This document shows, piece after piece, positions 8,139-16,752 of a stretch of 64,000 bases of DNA (positions within the stretch are counted from its first letter, which is position 1; each line of letters begins with the position of its first letter). Made by a program: the position numbers and the translations under genes. This DNA is from Dyadobacter chenwenxiniae (lineage in GTDB: Bacteria > Bacteroidota > Bacteroidia > Cytophagales > Spirosomataceae). The DNA lies in contig NZ_CP094997.1 of the NCBI RefSeq assembly GCF_022869785.1, forward strand, positions 310,001 through 374,000, read 5' to 3'. The notes beneath the pieces were generated by a model. That model saw nothing but the letters and a program-made list of their open reading frames with translations, made no database searches and had not been told where the DNA came from.

Positions 8139-8639
8139 ATGTCAAATTCTAAAATCATACGCAGCGACTGGCACGCTGACGACAGGCTTATCATCACACA
8201 GATCAGTGGCGATATCGTTAAAGAGGACGTAACCCGCTGGGAGCAGACGCTGGATGCTGCGTTGGATCAGATTCCGGAATCGGGGGTATTCAAGATATTT
8301 GTAAACTTGCATGGTTTTACGGCTGCGGACATTGATACGCACAAATACTTCCGTGACATCATCCCGCGTACGCTCGCACATTATGGATGGAAGGTTGGAT
8401 ATGTGGCAATGTTCCCGCAAGAGGCCGAAAAAATGATCATTACCAGAAAACGGGATATTCAATGCATTGCAGCAGCGCATTGCCATCAGGACGCTACCAA
8501 GATTCAGAAGTACGAATTACTATATAGCAGTGATAATGAACGCTTCTTCACAGATGTCGAAGAAGCAGATGCATGGGTTCGCGGTTGGCAGCATCATTCT
8601 TCGTCTTTCACGGATAGAGAAGATACTTCATACGTATAG
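8139..8639 (+). CDS. Hypothetical protein, possibly STAS/SpoIIAA-like
   Basis: The ATG at 8139, preceded by AAGAGAG, gives 166 residues; an in-frame start at 8058 would add 27 unconvincing residues. The pattern of a beta strand with RLIITQISGDI, a helix (WEQTLDAALDQI), then FKIFVNLHGFTA and a later helix resembles the SpoIIAA-like/STAS-like fold, but I cannot assign it firmly. It is soluble, with no signal or membrane segment. It follows a hybrid histidine kinase on the same strand. Its 3' end overlaps the convergent NamZ gene by 32 nt. Confidence 0.6.
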   Translation: MSNSKIIRSDWHADDRLIITQISGDIVKEDVTRWEQTLDAALDQIPESGVFKIFVNLHGFTAADIDTHKYFRDIIPRTLAHYGWKVGYVAMFPQEAEKMIITRKRDIQCIAAAHCHQDATKIQKYELLYSSDNERFFTDVEEADAWVRGWQHHSSSFTDREDTSYV

Positions 8640-9837
8640 CCTTAAATTTTTGCAATCCGGGTTCCCAGCTTTTTCTGATATCTGCTTCCGATACGCCGGC
8701 AATGATCTGTTTTCTTAATTGATCAGTTCCTATGCGAAGATCAAAAGCGGATATATCCTGGTTTGCCCGTCCGGGAGTAAAGAAGTTAGCTTTATCGGGA
8801 TAGGCACTGTATAATTCAATTAACCACGACAGATTAATTTGGCGGCTTCTGCGAAGCTGGGTAATTTCATAATTGCGAAGGTCGAGTCCGTAACAAACCG
8901 AGTCTTTGTGGTTTGGCCTTTCACTCATTCCCGGAATGCTTTCCGGTTTGTATGAAAATGAATACTTGCCTTTCAACGCAGGGGCTCCCAGGATCGTAAA
9001 TGGCATGTAGGTTCCCCGGCCTTCATTGATAGCTGTTCCCTCGAACATGCATAAACTTGGGAAAAGCATTACCGCCTGCTGTGTATTTAAATTCGGCGAG
9101 GGGTTGATCGGCAGTTCATAAGGCTTGTCATGGTCATAGTTGGCGACCTTTATAATGTTGATTCTGCATTGTTCTTTCAGGTATCCTTCACCGTTCAGAT
9201 ATTGTGCAAATTCGCCGATAGTCATGCCATGCGTCATAGGTATGTAGTGGATGCCTATGGCGGATTTGAATTTATCTTCTGTCATAACCGGTCCGTCTAT
9301 CACATATGCATTGGGATTGGGCCTGTCAAGAATAAGGAGTTCTTTATTGTTTTCTGCACAGGCTTCCATCACATACTCAAGCGTATTGATATTGGTATAG
9401 TAGCGGCAGCCCACATCCTGGATATCAAAGACCATCAAGTCGATATCGGCCAGTTGTTCTCTACTGGGTTTCTGGTTTTTGCCGTATAAAGAGATGATGG
9501 GGATGCCAGTTTTAGCATCTGTCTCATTGCTCACCACCGCTCCGTTACTGGCATTGCCTCTAAAACCATGCTCAGGTCCAAATACTTTTACAATTTTGAC
9601 TCCCAGGCTCACCAAGCTGTCTACGCTGCTTTTCCTGCCGATCACCGAACTCTGGTTTGCAACCAGGCCAATTCGTTTTCCTTTCAGATATGGCAGGTAT
9701 TTGTCAACCTGGTCGGCACCAGTGATAATTTCCGACTTATTGGAAATTCGCTGGATTGACGATGCCTTTTGTGCAGTACATACAATGCTGCTGATCGCCA
9801 GAAGTGCTAAAAAAAGTATAGAAATCAATCTCATCAT
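8608..9837 (-). CDS. namZ: Exo-beta-N-acetylmuramidase NamZ-type (DUF1343)
   Basis: A 409-residue exported protein with the DUF1343 signatures: GLVANQSS, VKVFGPEHGFRG, VFDIQDVGCRYYTNINTL, LDRPNP, HGMTIGEFA and FEGTAINEGRGT. Members of this family (GH171, NamZ) remove N-acetylmuramic acid from the non-reducing end of peptidoglycan fragments and work in cell-wall recycling. The N-terminus MMRLISILFLALLAISSIVCTAQ is a signal peptide; Cys-19 could make it a lipoprotein, or it may be cut after TAQ. The start may be the second Met (9834). It converges on and overlaps the upstream plus-strand gene by 32 nt. The family assignment is strong, the activity inferred. Confidence 0.9.
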   Translation of the reverse strand: MMRLISILFLALLAISSIVCTAQKASSIQRISNKSEIITGADQVDKYLPYLKGKRIGLVANQSSVIGRKSSVDSLVSLGVKIVKVFGPEHGFRGNASNGAVVSNETDAKTGIPIISLYGKNQKPSREQLADIDLMVFDIQDVGCRYYTNINTLEYVMEACAENNKELLILDRPNPNAYVIDGPVMTEDKFKSAIGIHYIPMTHGMTIGEFAQYLNGEGYLKEQCRINIIKVANYDHDKPYELPINPSPNLNTQQAVMLFPSLCMFEGTAINEGRGTYMPFTILGAPALKGKYSFSYKPESIPGMSERPNHKDSVCYGLDLRNYEITQLRRSRQINLSWLIELYSAYPDKANFFTPGRANQDISAFDLRIGTDQLRKQIIAGVSEADIRKSWEPGLQKFKAIRMKYLLYP

Positions 9838-9996
9838 CTTTGGAAGGTTTTATAGTCTGTTTTTATCAACCATACGGGCTGTGAAGGACGCCTCCAAGGT
9901 ACAAGGCAATATGATCTTATAATTACGATTTTTCAAAAAAAATCTTTTTTCTTCCCAAATTATAACTTTACTTTGTCTATCAAATTTATAGGCTTT

Positions 9997-10080
9997 ATGT
10001 CAACCACCGGCAAAGGCTTTTTTAGCATTTTAATTTGTCTCACGCATGAATGCATATTCAGAACGGGTAGCTGTTGCTAA
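9997..10080 (+). CDS. Candidate leader peptide 1 (27 aa, ends Ser-Cys-Cys)
   Basis: ATG at 9997 to TAA at 10078-10080 encodes MSTTGKGFFSILICLTHECI and then FRTGSCC. Four of the 27 residues are Cys, and the last two codons before the stop are TGT TGC. It starts about 20-30 nt after the -7-like elements at 9963-9975, so it would sit at the very 5' end of the message for the sulfatase operon. Its 3' end overlaps leader 2 in another frame. Its size is too small for statistical support. Confidence 0.35.
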   Translation: MSTTGKGFFSILICLTHECIFRTGSCC

Positions 10081-10135
10081 CCAACTGGTGGTCTCTTCAA
10101 TTTCTTACCTTCCTGGCGCTTTTTGCTGTTGTTGA
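10046..10135 (+). CDS. Candidate leader peptide 2 (29 aa, ends Cys-Cys-Cys)
   Basis: ATG at 10046 to TGA at 10133-10135 encodes MNAYSERVAVANQLVVSSIS and then YLPGAFCCC. The last three codons are TGC TGT TGT, at positions distinct from the Cys codons of leader 1. It ends 102 nt before the sulfatase start and is directly followed by a GC palindrome. Poly-cysteine upstream ORFs are known in mycobacteria as cysteine-responsive attenuators of sulfur genes; a parallel role here is a hypothesis suggested by the sulfatase/rhodanese genes downstream. Confidence 0.4.
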   Translation: MNAYSERVAVANQLVVSSISYLPGAFCCC

Positions 10136-10237
10136 ATGTAGTTGGGCCGGCCCATGCTGTCAGGTTTTTATTTTCTCTGTGACCTGTTCATAATCAGGGG
10201 CACTAGTGTTACATGTTCCTTTTATTTTTTTAACCTC

Positions 10238-11884
10238 ATGAAGATTTCTACATTCTTTGTAAGTGCCTTGTTGGGCCTGTCGCCGACATTTGCCCAGAAA
10301 AAAGCCGTTGCTGATCAGCGCCCGAATATTATTCTGGTCATGGTTGATGACCTGGGATATTCAGATATCGGGGCCTATGGTTCTGAGATCAAAACCCCTA
10401 ATATTGATCAACTGGCTACGGAAGGGATCCGTTTTCGCGAATTTTATAATAACTCCATCTGCGCCCCAACCCGAGCTTCCCTTATTACAGGTCAATACCC
10501 ACACAAGGCGGGCGTGGGCTATTTCAATGTAAACCTGGGTTTGCCTGCTTACCAGGGCTATTTGAATAAAGAGTCGCTGACATTTGGCGAAGTGCTGCGC
10601 GGAGTTGGTTACAGCACGCTGCTGAGCGGGAAATGGCATGTAGGCAACGACAGTCTGGCCTGGCCGAACCAACGTGGGTTTGACCATTTTTATGGGTTTA
10701 TCAATGGCGCCAGCAATTATTTTGACCTTGGAAAATATGGAAAAGGGCCAAAAGTGGAGCTGATCGAAGACAACAAACGCATTAACCTACCTGCCGACAA
10801 ATACCTGACGGACGAAATTACCGATCATGCGATTTCTTTCATTGAAGAGCAAAGCAAAACACCTAAACCTTTCTTCCTTTACCTGGCTTATAACGCGCCG
10901 CACTGGCCGTTGCAGGCACATGAAGCCGATATTGCCAAATACAAGGGCAAGTATAGCATTGGCTGGGATTCGCTCCGGAACGAGCGCATTGAACGGCAAA
11001 AGGCGATTGGAATAGCTGACCCTAACCAGGCGCTTGCCCAGCGTGACCCGGACGTGACGCCATGGGAAAATGTGCCATATGACGAAAAATTACTTTGGGA
11101 ACGAAAAATGGAAATTTACGCGGCAATGGTCGATCGCGTTGACCAGAACATTGGCAAGCTGCGGGAGAAACTTAAAGCATTGAAAAAAGAGGATAACACG
11201 CTGATCATCTTCATCTCGGACAACGGAGCGCAGGGCGGATACGCTGGTGCATCACCACGCAAGCCGCAGCGCAATACAGGACCCGCCGGTTCAGCCGGGT
11301 CATATGTCTACCAGGATCAGCCCTGGGCTTATGTTTCCAATACGCCCCATGCGAGCTACAAAAATAATATGCACGAGGGCGGCATCAGCGCGCCGTTCAT
11401 CGCCTGGTTTCCCAAGCAGATCAAAGCAGGAGCAATTGTAAAGGGAACCGGCCACCTGATCGACCTTGCGCCCACTTTTTACGATTTCGCAAAAGCCACT
11501 TATCCAGCCACCGGCGGAGGAGTCAATATCAACCCCTTACCCGGCAAAAGTCTGGTCGCAGTGTTAACCGGGAAAGTCCAGGAGGTTGACCGTGGCGGAG
11601 AACCCATCTTCTGGGAGCGGGCAGGCAACCGCGCCGTGCGAAAAGGCAAATGGAAAATCGTATCGACCTACCCGGCATACAAATGGGAACTGTACGATCT
11701 GGAAACTGACCGGGGCGAAACCACCGACATTGCCAGCAGCAGAACAGACATTGTAAACGAACTTTCGGCCGATTATGCAAAATGGGCAGAACGGACCGGT
11801 GTGGTAGATTATGACAAGATCAAGCCAGCAACACCCATTGGCGCCCCAGCACCCCGGCCAAACAGACGCCCGCCGACTTTCTGA
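10238..11884 (+). CDS. Arylsulfatase (type I, formylglycine-dependent)
   Basis: The ATG at 10238 gives a signal peptide (MKISTFFVSALLGLSPTFAQ) and a 548-residue sulfatase; the frame upstream to 10142 runs through the leader region and is not coding-like. Visible features: metal-binding VDDLGYSDIGAYG, the C-x-P-x-R sulfatase signature CAPTRAS (Cys-75, to be converted to formylglycine), SGKWHVGND, APHWPL, and the C-terminal metal site SDNGAQGG. It hydrolyses sulfate esters in the periplasm. The substrate is unknown, although SusCD-using Bacteroidota often employ such enzymes on sulfated polysaccharides. A formylglycine-generating enzyme is needed and is not encoded in this window. A rhodanese-thioredoxin gene follows 62 nt downstream. 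Confidence 0.93.
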   Translation: MKISTFFVSALLGLSPTFAQKKAVADQRPNIILVMVDDLGYSDIGAYGSEIKTPNIDQLATEGIRFREFYNNSICAPTRASLITGQYPHKAGVGYFNVNLGLPAYQGYLNKESLTFGEVLRGVGYSTLLSGKWHVGNDSLAWPNQRGFDHFYGFINGASNYFDLGKYGKGPKVELIEDNKRINLPADKYLTDEITDHAISFIEEQSKTPKPFFLYLAYNAPHWPLQAHEADIAKYKGKYSIGWDSLRNERIERQKAIGIADPNQALAQRDPDVTPWENVPYDEKLLWERKMEIYAAMVDRVDQNIGKLREKLKALKKEDNTLIIFISDNGAQGGYAGASPRKPQRNTGPAGSAGSYVYQDQPWAYVSNTPHASYKNNMHEGGISAPFIAWFPKQIKAGAIVKGTGHLIDLAPTFYDFAKATYPATGGGVNINPLPGKSLVAVLTGKVQEVDRGGEPIFWERAGNRAVRKGKWKIVSTYPAYKWELYDLETDRGETTDIASSRTDIVNELSADYAKWAERTGVVDYDKIKPATPIGAPAPRPNRRPPTF

Positions 11885-11946
11885 CAGCGCGTATAAGGCT
11901 CGACGTTTCCCTTACTAATCACTTATAATTCAAATCACTAATCACA

Positions 11947-12660
11947 ATGAAAAATCTAATCATTTTACTGTTTGCGTCGCTGGTAGCAACGGGCACATTT
12001 GCCCAGCAATCTAAAAAAAGGGAACTGCTGACTTTTGAGGCATTCGAGGAAAAGCTGAAAGCGGCCGGTAAAGACGCTCAGATCCTGGATGCGCGCCTGC
12101 CCGAAGAATATCAGCAGAATCATCTGGAAGGCGCATTAAGTTTTAGCATTGCCAATAAGGCGGATTTTGAAAAGTACACGGCAAAGCTCAGCAAAGAAAA
12201 GCCGACCTTCATCTACTCGATCGGAAACGGCCGCAGCGGCGTACTGGCGCAGGATCTTCGGAACGCAGGCTTTCAGGATGTAACGGAAATCCCGGGTGGG
12301 TTAAGCAAATGGATCGGCCTGGGAAGACCCGTGATTTCGACAACCGGAAAAGGACTTTCCCTCGACGAATACACCGCGTCGTTAAAAAGCGACAAGCTCG
12401 TTTTAGTCGATTTTGGCTCGCGTTACTGCCCTGGCTGCAAAAAGCTGGACCCAACCATCGATTCCATTAAAACAGAGCAGGCTTCGCATGTAAAAGTCCT
12501 TAAAATTGAGGCTTATGAAAATAAAAACCTGGTGAAAGAACTGGGTGTTGTGGGTTTGCCCACACTGATTTTATACAGAAATAATCAGGTCGTATGGCAG
12601 AAAAAAGGCGGCGCTACCAAAGCCGAGATCGAAAAGGTCCTGCATAGCCAGACATTGTAA
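11947..12660 (+). CDS. Exported rhodanese-like/thioredoxin fusion protein
   Basis: A 237-residue protein with a signal peptide (cleavage near Ala-19/Gln-20), a rhodanese-homology domain (about 30-130: ILDARLPEEYQQNHLEGA, then EIPGGLSKWIGLGRPV) and a thioredoxin domain (about 140-237). The thioredoxin active site is CPGC (Cys-161, Cys-164) with the expected cis-Pro in VGLPTLI. In the rhodanese active-site loop the expected CxxGxRS reads SIGNGRS, so the catalytic Cys is replaced by Ser-91 and sulfur transfer at that site is unlikely; the domain may be a binding module. It follows the arylsulfatase and ends in a strong terminator. A periplasmic thiol-disulfide role is likely. Confidence 0.9.
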   Translation: MKNLIILLFASLVATGTFAQQSKKRELLTFEAFEEKLKAAGKDAQILDARLPEEYQQNHLEGALSFSIANKADFEKYTAKLSKEKPTFIYSIGNGRSGVLAQDLRNAGFQDVTEIPGGLSKWIGLGRPVISTTGKGLSLDEYTASLKSDKLVLVDFGSRYCPGCKKLDPTIDSIKTEQASHVKVLKIEAYENKNLVKELGVVGLPTLILYRNNQVVWQKKGGATKAEIEKVLHSQTL

Positions 12661-12691
12661 TATGCAAAGGGTATGCGTTAACGATAAGCGA

Positions 12692-12720
12692 AATGCCGGA
12701 CGGGCTTCCCGTCCGGCATT
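12692..12720 (+). terminator. Rho-independent terminator after the rhodanese-thioredoxin gene
   Basis: Arms AATGCCGGACGGG and CCCGTCCGGCATT pair perfectly over 13 bp around a CTT loop and are followed by TTTATTG. It lies 31 nt after the stop at 12660 and closes the sulfatase operon. Confidence 0.9.
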
Positions 12721-12797
12721 TTTATTGTGGTTGTACGGTAAGTCTGTTCCATTTGCTATATTAAGGCACTATTTTGATCATCAACTTCATTTACAGC

Positions 12798-13367
12798 ATG
12801 AAAACCGAGAAAGAAAAAATGTTGGCCGGCGAGCTATACATCGCCCTGGACCCGCAATTGACCCAGGAGCGCACCCAAACCCGTTTGCTGCTGCTGGAAC
12901 TGAATGCTGGGCGGGAAGACGAGCCGGAAAAGAGGGCGGCTATTTTAAGACAATTAATTCCAAATGCAGGCGAAAACCTCTGGCTGCAACCGCCGTTCTA
13001 CTGCGATTATGGAACCAACATGATTGTTGGCGACAATGTGTTCTTCAACTTCAATTGTGTTGTGCTTGATGTGACTTATGTGCGCATCGGCAGCCGCACG
13101 CTATTCGGGCCTAATGTTCAGGTATATACTGCAACGCATCCGATCGATCACGTCACAAGGGCTTCGGGCGTGGAATCGGCCAAGCCAATCACTATTGGGG
13201 AAGATGTTTGGATAGGAGGCAGCGCGGTGATTAATCCAGGCGTAACCATTGGCGACCGTACAATTATCGGAGCGGGAAGTGTGGTAACCAAGGACATTCC
13301 GGCCGATGTGTTCGCTGCCGGTAATCCCTGCCGCGTCATTCGCTCATTGGTCGAAACCCCTGCCTAA
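12798..13367 (+). CDS. Sugar O-acetyltransferase (maltose/galactoside type)
   Basis: The ATG at 12798 gives MKTEKEKMLAGELYIALDPQL, which matches the N-terminal Mac domain of the Maa/LacA/NodL family; eight extra residues are possible from 12774. The product is 189 residues. The C-terminal half is a left-handed beta helix of hexapeptide repeats (IGSRTLFGPNVQVYTATHP, then GEDVWIGGSAVINPGVTIGD and IIGAGSVVTKDIPADVFAAGNPCRVIR). The catalytic His lies in the YTATHPID segment. It acetylates a sugar hydroxyl from acetyl-CoA in the cytoplasm. It has its own transcription unit after the terminator at 12692-12720. Confidence 0.92.
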   Translation: MKTEKEKMLAGELYIALDPQLTQERTQTRLLLLELNAGREDEPEKRAAILRQLIPNAGENLWLQPPFYCDYGTNMIVGDNVFFNFNCVVLDVTYVRIGSRTLFGPNVQVYTATHPIDHVTRASGVESAKPITIGEDVWIGGSAVINPGVTIGDRTIIGAGSVVTKDIPADVFAAGNPCRVIRSLVETPA

Positions 13368-13373
13368 ACCATA

Positions 13374-13772
13374 TTAAAAAGGAGATTTTTGAAATGTGAT
13401 CCCACCATTTTGATCTTTGCTATAAACGGCGTAGCAGTTCTCATTGAACTCCGGATCAAAGTTTGGTTTGTTTTGAACCAACTTATTGGGGACTGGTTTG
13501 GAAGCGTCAAAGAAGTAAACCGTTGTGGTGCCATATTTTGTATAGGGCATCATATCGCCGTATTTTTTCATTTTATCAAAAACCGGCCCCTCAACCGACA
13601 CATTATAAATCCGTACGATGGGACCTTTATTGTTTTCATTACGAAAACTGGCCACTTCTACAAAATTGCCTTCCAGATCATCCACTGTCGGCTGAGAGGT
13701 CGAATCATAAATAATAAATCCGATCACAGCAACGATCAGGGCAAGGACAATTATTTTTCTGTTTTTATTCAT
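13374..13772 (-). CDS. Hypothetical single-span membrane protein
   Basis: From the ATG at 13772 the product is 132 residues: a basic N-terminus (MNKNRK), one membrane segment (IIVLALIVAVIGFIIYDS) and an exported region of about 105 residues rich in Asn, Tyr and Lys with a single Cys. The upstream frame to 13829 adds 19 residues that do not look like a signal. No family is recognised. It converges on the acetyltransferase with only a 6-nt gap. The opposite-strand frame across it looks like a mirror artefact. Confidence 0.65.
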   Translation of the reverse strand: MNKNRKIIVLALIVAVIGFIIYDSTSQPTVDDLEGNFVEVASFRNENNKGPIVRIYNVSVEGPVFDKMKKYGDMMPYTKYGTTTVYFFDASKPVPNKLVQNKPNFDPEFNENCYAVYSKDQNGGITFQKSPF

Positions 13773-13975
13773 CGCCAAAGGAATTTTTGTAAAGTTAACA
13801 CAAAGGCGCATATAGCAACAGGCGGGCAACTCTGGGGCTGTCCGCCTGTCAATAAAGCTGCCGCTATTGTTGCCACCTGATGAACTTGGTGGGATCTGCT
13901 TCCCCTGATTCAGGAAAAAAGACGCCTGAGGGAATGCTAGTGACGTCAGAAGAAATGTCGGTAGCGGAGGCGTTT

Positions 13976-15238
13976 TTATGAAAAGCGATTCCTTGCGTCA
14001 TAGGCCAGACCTAACCCTACGCTGGAAAGTTTATTTTCCTCGGACCATTGAGCAGCCGGGAATAGCCGCCGGAAATGGTGCTGAATAAGCGGAATCTCGG
14101 TTGAACCGCCGGTCATGATCACCAGTCCGATCCTTTCAGGCGTTACGCCTGCCGCTTGCAGACATTCTCTTGCTGATTGGACAATTCGCTCGGTTTTTGT
14201 GCCAATAGCAGCATCAAAATCCTTCCTGTCCACATCAATGCGCAGATCCTGATCGATAAAATCGAGCGCAGCGGCAAAGGTTTCACTGCTGGCCAGGCCA
14301 ATCTTGATCTTCTCTGTTTCGGCAAGCACGGCATGTCCCGTTTCCTGTTCAAGCACGCTGATCAGCCTGCCATAACGCACCTGATCATGTGTTTCGCGAA
14401 GCAGTTGTTTGGCTTGAAACAATATTCTGTTGGTATATAAAAAGTTTACTTTGCTCCATTCGGAAAGATCAAAGTAATGATACGAAGGGACTTCCAGGTT
14501 TTTGGCGCCGTATTTCGAGCGGAAACCCAACTCGGGCATCATCCGGGCAAGACTAAGGTCCCTGTCAAAATCGTTTCCGCCAAGCCGCACGCCTGTATTG
14601 GCCAGAATGTCTTCGTTTCTGTCGTGCTTGGTGGAGTTTGCTCTCGATAACCTGATAATGGTAAAATCGGATGTTCCACCACCCAGATCAACCACGATTG
14701 CCAGCTTTTCGTCCGTAAGCCTTGCTTCATGGGCGAATGCGGCCGCAATAGGTTCATACTGGAAGCCTACGTGTTCAAATCCCAGGTTTTTGGCTATTTG
14801 TTTCAACTCATTTTCTGCACGCTGGTCCGCAGCCGGGTCATTGTCCACAAAATGCACGGGCCGGCCCATCACAACATGACGCAGCTCGGTTTTGCAATCT
14901 GCTTCTGCCTTGCGTTTCATCTGGTCCAGGAATGCGGCGATGATTTGATCAAATTTCATCAGCTCGCCGTTAACCATGGTTCCCTGCCGCATAGCCGAAC
15001 TGCCCAAAACCCTTTTCAGACTGCGCATTAAGCGCCCTGGCTGGCGGGTCAAAAATCGCTCCGTAGCTTCACGGCCAAAATAGGCGTGGTTGTCTTTTCT
15101 GGCAAAAAACATGGCGCTGGGAATGGTCTGGTGGTTGTTTTCAACCGGGACCAGGAAAACATCGTCTTGATTTGCCACAGCCAGGCTGGAATTGGAGGTG
15201 CCAAAATCAATACCGCAAAAAACAGAAGTCGTCATCAT
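13976..15238 (-). CDS. Hsp70-family chaperone, YegD-like
   Basis: A 420-residue actin-fold ATPase with the Hsp70 phosphate-1 motif (GIDFGTSNSSLAV, residues about 9-21), phosphate-2 (VVDLGGGTSDFTI) and the adenosine motif (MTGGSTEIPLI). The substrate-binding and lid domains of DnaK are missing, which together with the length matches YegD-type Hsp70 homologues of poorly known function. It is cytoplasmic. The start MMTTSVFCGIDFGTSNS fits the family. It lies downstream of the MFS gene on the same strand with a 27-nt gap, so they may form an operon. Confidence 0.92.
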   Translation of the reverse strand: MMTTSVFCGIDFGTSNSSLAVANQDDVFLVPVENNHQTIPSAMFFARKDNHAYFGREATERFLTRQPGRLMRSLKRVLGSSAMRQGTMVNGELMKFDQIIAAFLDQMKRKAEADCKTELRHVVMGRPVHFVDNDPAADQRAENELKQIAKNLGFEHVGFQYEPIAAAFAHEARLTDEKLAIVVDLGGGTSDFTIIRLSRANSTKHDRNEDILANTGVRLGGNDFDRDLSLARMMPELGFRSKYGAKNLEVPSYHYFDLSEWSKVNFLYTNRILFQAKQLLRETHDQVRYGRLISVLEQETGHAVLAETEKIKIGLASSETFAAALDFIDQDLRIDVDRKDFDAAIGTKTERIVQSARECLQAAGVTPERIGLVIMTGGSTEIPLIQHHFRRLFPAAQWSEENKLSSVGLGLAYDARNRFS

Positions 15239-15265
15239 TTGAAAAATTGGGCGCGCAATTTCTCA

Positions 15266-16705
15266 TTATTTACCCGGCAATCCAAACGAATGTTGCGCAC
15301 AAAGGCAAGTTTGCTGGGTTTTAGGCAGAAAGAGAACAAGGACCCCTACAACCAGCAATAACATCATATTGATTAAAGAGGTGATCCGGTAAGCAGATGA
15401 AAAATCTTCAATAGTGTGCTGTGAACCAAGCAGATCGTAAAACAAACCACCCAAAATCCCGATCCCCAAAGCAATAGATATTTGCTGACAAGTGGCATAT
15501 GTTCCTGAGGCTGCGCCTGCGAATTCGGACGGTATATTTTTAAGCGATACTGATAGCAATGAGGGCAGTACGGTGCCACATCCGGCTCCATATAAGAACA
15601 ATGTCGGGATCAAAACAAAGAGGTTGATCTGAGCTGTCCGAAGGATCAAAATGTGAAAGGCCAGGGAAACAACCATGATGATGATGCCGGTCAACAGCAC
15701 ATTTTTCCCATGTAAAGCAACAAACCGCACCGAAGTCAGGGAAGCAGACATATATCCCAAACCTTGCACAACAAAGAACATCCCGGTTATTGAAGAGCTA
15801 AGGCCAAAGCCCGTTTGCATCAGGACCGTGTTGATCAGAAAGTATGTGTCCTGAACCAGAAAATAACAGACAGACGCATACAGGCCGATCCTGAAATCCT
15901 TGAATGCAAACAGTTCAAAGTTGATCAGTGGATGCCTGCCGGTTGTTTGCTTTCTTTTTTGAATGTATACAAATACAAAAAGCAGGATGACAGAAAAGGC
16001 CAGCAGCATGAGGCTCCATAGCGGCCAGTTGAGCTCCCGGCCCAAAATAATGGGTAGCACCAGGCCCGTCAAGGCAATTGTGAGCAGCATCGAACCGGAA
16101 AAGTCGAAACGGGCAGATTGAATAACTTTGTGTTGGGGCAGGAATTTTATAGCCAAAGCAGCCGATATAAAACCGATGGGCAGGTTGATCAGGAAGACCA
16201 GGCGCCAGCTTTCGTCAATCAAAGTCAAGTCAGGCAAAATGCCTCCCAGTAACTGGCCAATGACAGATGCAGTGCCAGCAATGCTTCCATAGATTCCGAA
16301 TGCGCTGGTACGCTGCTTTGGATCATTGAACAAAACCTGGATGTAGGCGATTCCCTGCGGGACCATAAAAGCTGCACTGATTCCCTGGAACAACCGGGCC
16401 ACATTCAGCTGCCAGGCGGTTTGGGCAAAACCGCAGCAACCGGAGGCAATGGTAAACAGGACCATGCCGGTGACGTAGACATTTTTCTTCCCATAAACGT
16501 CGCCCAATTTTCCACCAGCTAGCAGAAAAACGGCATAGCCAAGCAAGTACAATGCGATCACCAGCTGCATGTGGGTATCTGTTCCGTGAACTCCTTTTTT
16601 AATGGATGGGATCGCAACATTAACAATGAATATATCGATAACTGAAAGGAAAATGCCTGCTGACAGGATCATCAGCATGAGCTTGTCGGTTAATTTTAAG
16701 CGCAT
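15266..16705 (-). CDS. MFS drug/multidrug efflux transporter (DHA2 type)
   Basis: 479 residues with about fourteen hydrophobic segments, which fits the DHA2 (EmrB/QacA) group. The loop 2-3 signature is GKLGDVYGKKNVY and the motif-C-like region is FGIYGSIAGTASVIGQLLGGILPD. It starts MRLKLTDKLMLMILSAGIFLSVIDIFIVNVAIPSI, with the first helix typical of the family. No separate EmrA-like adaptor is encoded nearby. It is divergent from an HxlR regulator, the usual context for a chemically induced exporter. Confidence 0.92.
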   Translation of the reverse strand: MRLKLTDKLMLMILSAGIFLSVIDIFIVNVAIPSIKKGVHGTDTHMQLVIALYLLGYAVFLLAGGKLGDVYGKKNVYVTGMVLFTIASGCCGFAQTAWQLNVARLFQGISAAFMVPQGIAYIQVLFNDPKQRTSAFGIYGSIAGTASVIGQLLGGILPDLTLIDESWRLVFLINLPIGFISAALAIKFLPQHKVIQSARFDFSGSMLLTIALTGLVLPIILGRELNWPLWSLMLLAFSVILLFVFVYIQKRKQTTGRHPLINFELFAFKDFRIGLYASVCYFLVQDTYFLINTVLMQTGFGLSSSITGMFFVVQGLGYMSASLTSVRFVALHGKNVLLTGIIIMVVSLAFHILILRTAQINLFVLIPTLFLYGAGCGTVLPSLLSVSLKNIPSEFAGAASGTYATCQQISIALGIGILGGLFYDLLGSQHTIEDFSSAYRITSLINMMLLLVVGVLVLFLPKTQQTCLCAQHSFGLPGK

Positions 16706-16752
16706 CGATTTGAAGTTTTTATATATTTAGCGCTTAAAGATCATGGCGTGTG

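Larger units (their letters stand above)
9838..10237. other. Long intergenic leader between namZ and the sulfatase gene
   Basis: This 400-nt gap separates divergent genes. Its left part is AT-rich and holds plus-strand -7-like elements (TAACTTTA at 9963-9970 and TTACTTTG at 9968-9975, each 7 of 8 to TAnnTTTG). The middle holds two overlapping leader ORFs (9997-10080 and 10046-10135). The right part holds the palindrome GGGCCGGCCC at 10144-10153, directly after the second leader stop, and short competing complementary segments (CAGGT 10161-10165, ACCTG 10182-10186, CAGG 10195-10198). The arrangement is consistent with a leader-controlled sulfatase operon but proves nothing by itself. Confidence 0.4.

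Noticed and set aside
10144..10153. GGGCCGGCCC as an intrinsic terminator of the sulfatase leader
   Set aside because: The palindrome has no loop and no U tract; at most it is a pairing segment in a larger structure.
12662..13069. 135-residue plus-strand ORF overlapping the acetyltransferase gene
   Set aside because: It runs through the terminator at 12692-12720 and then in a shifted frame through the acetyltransferase gene.
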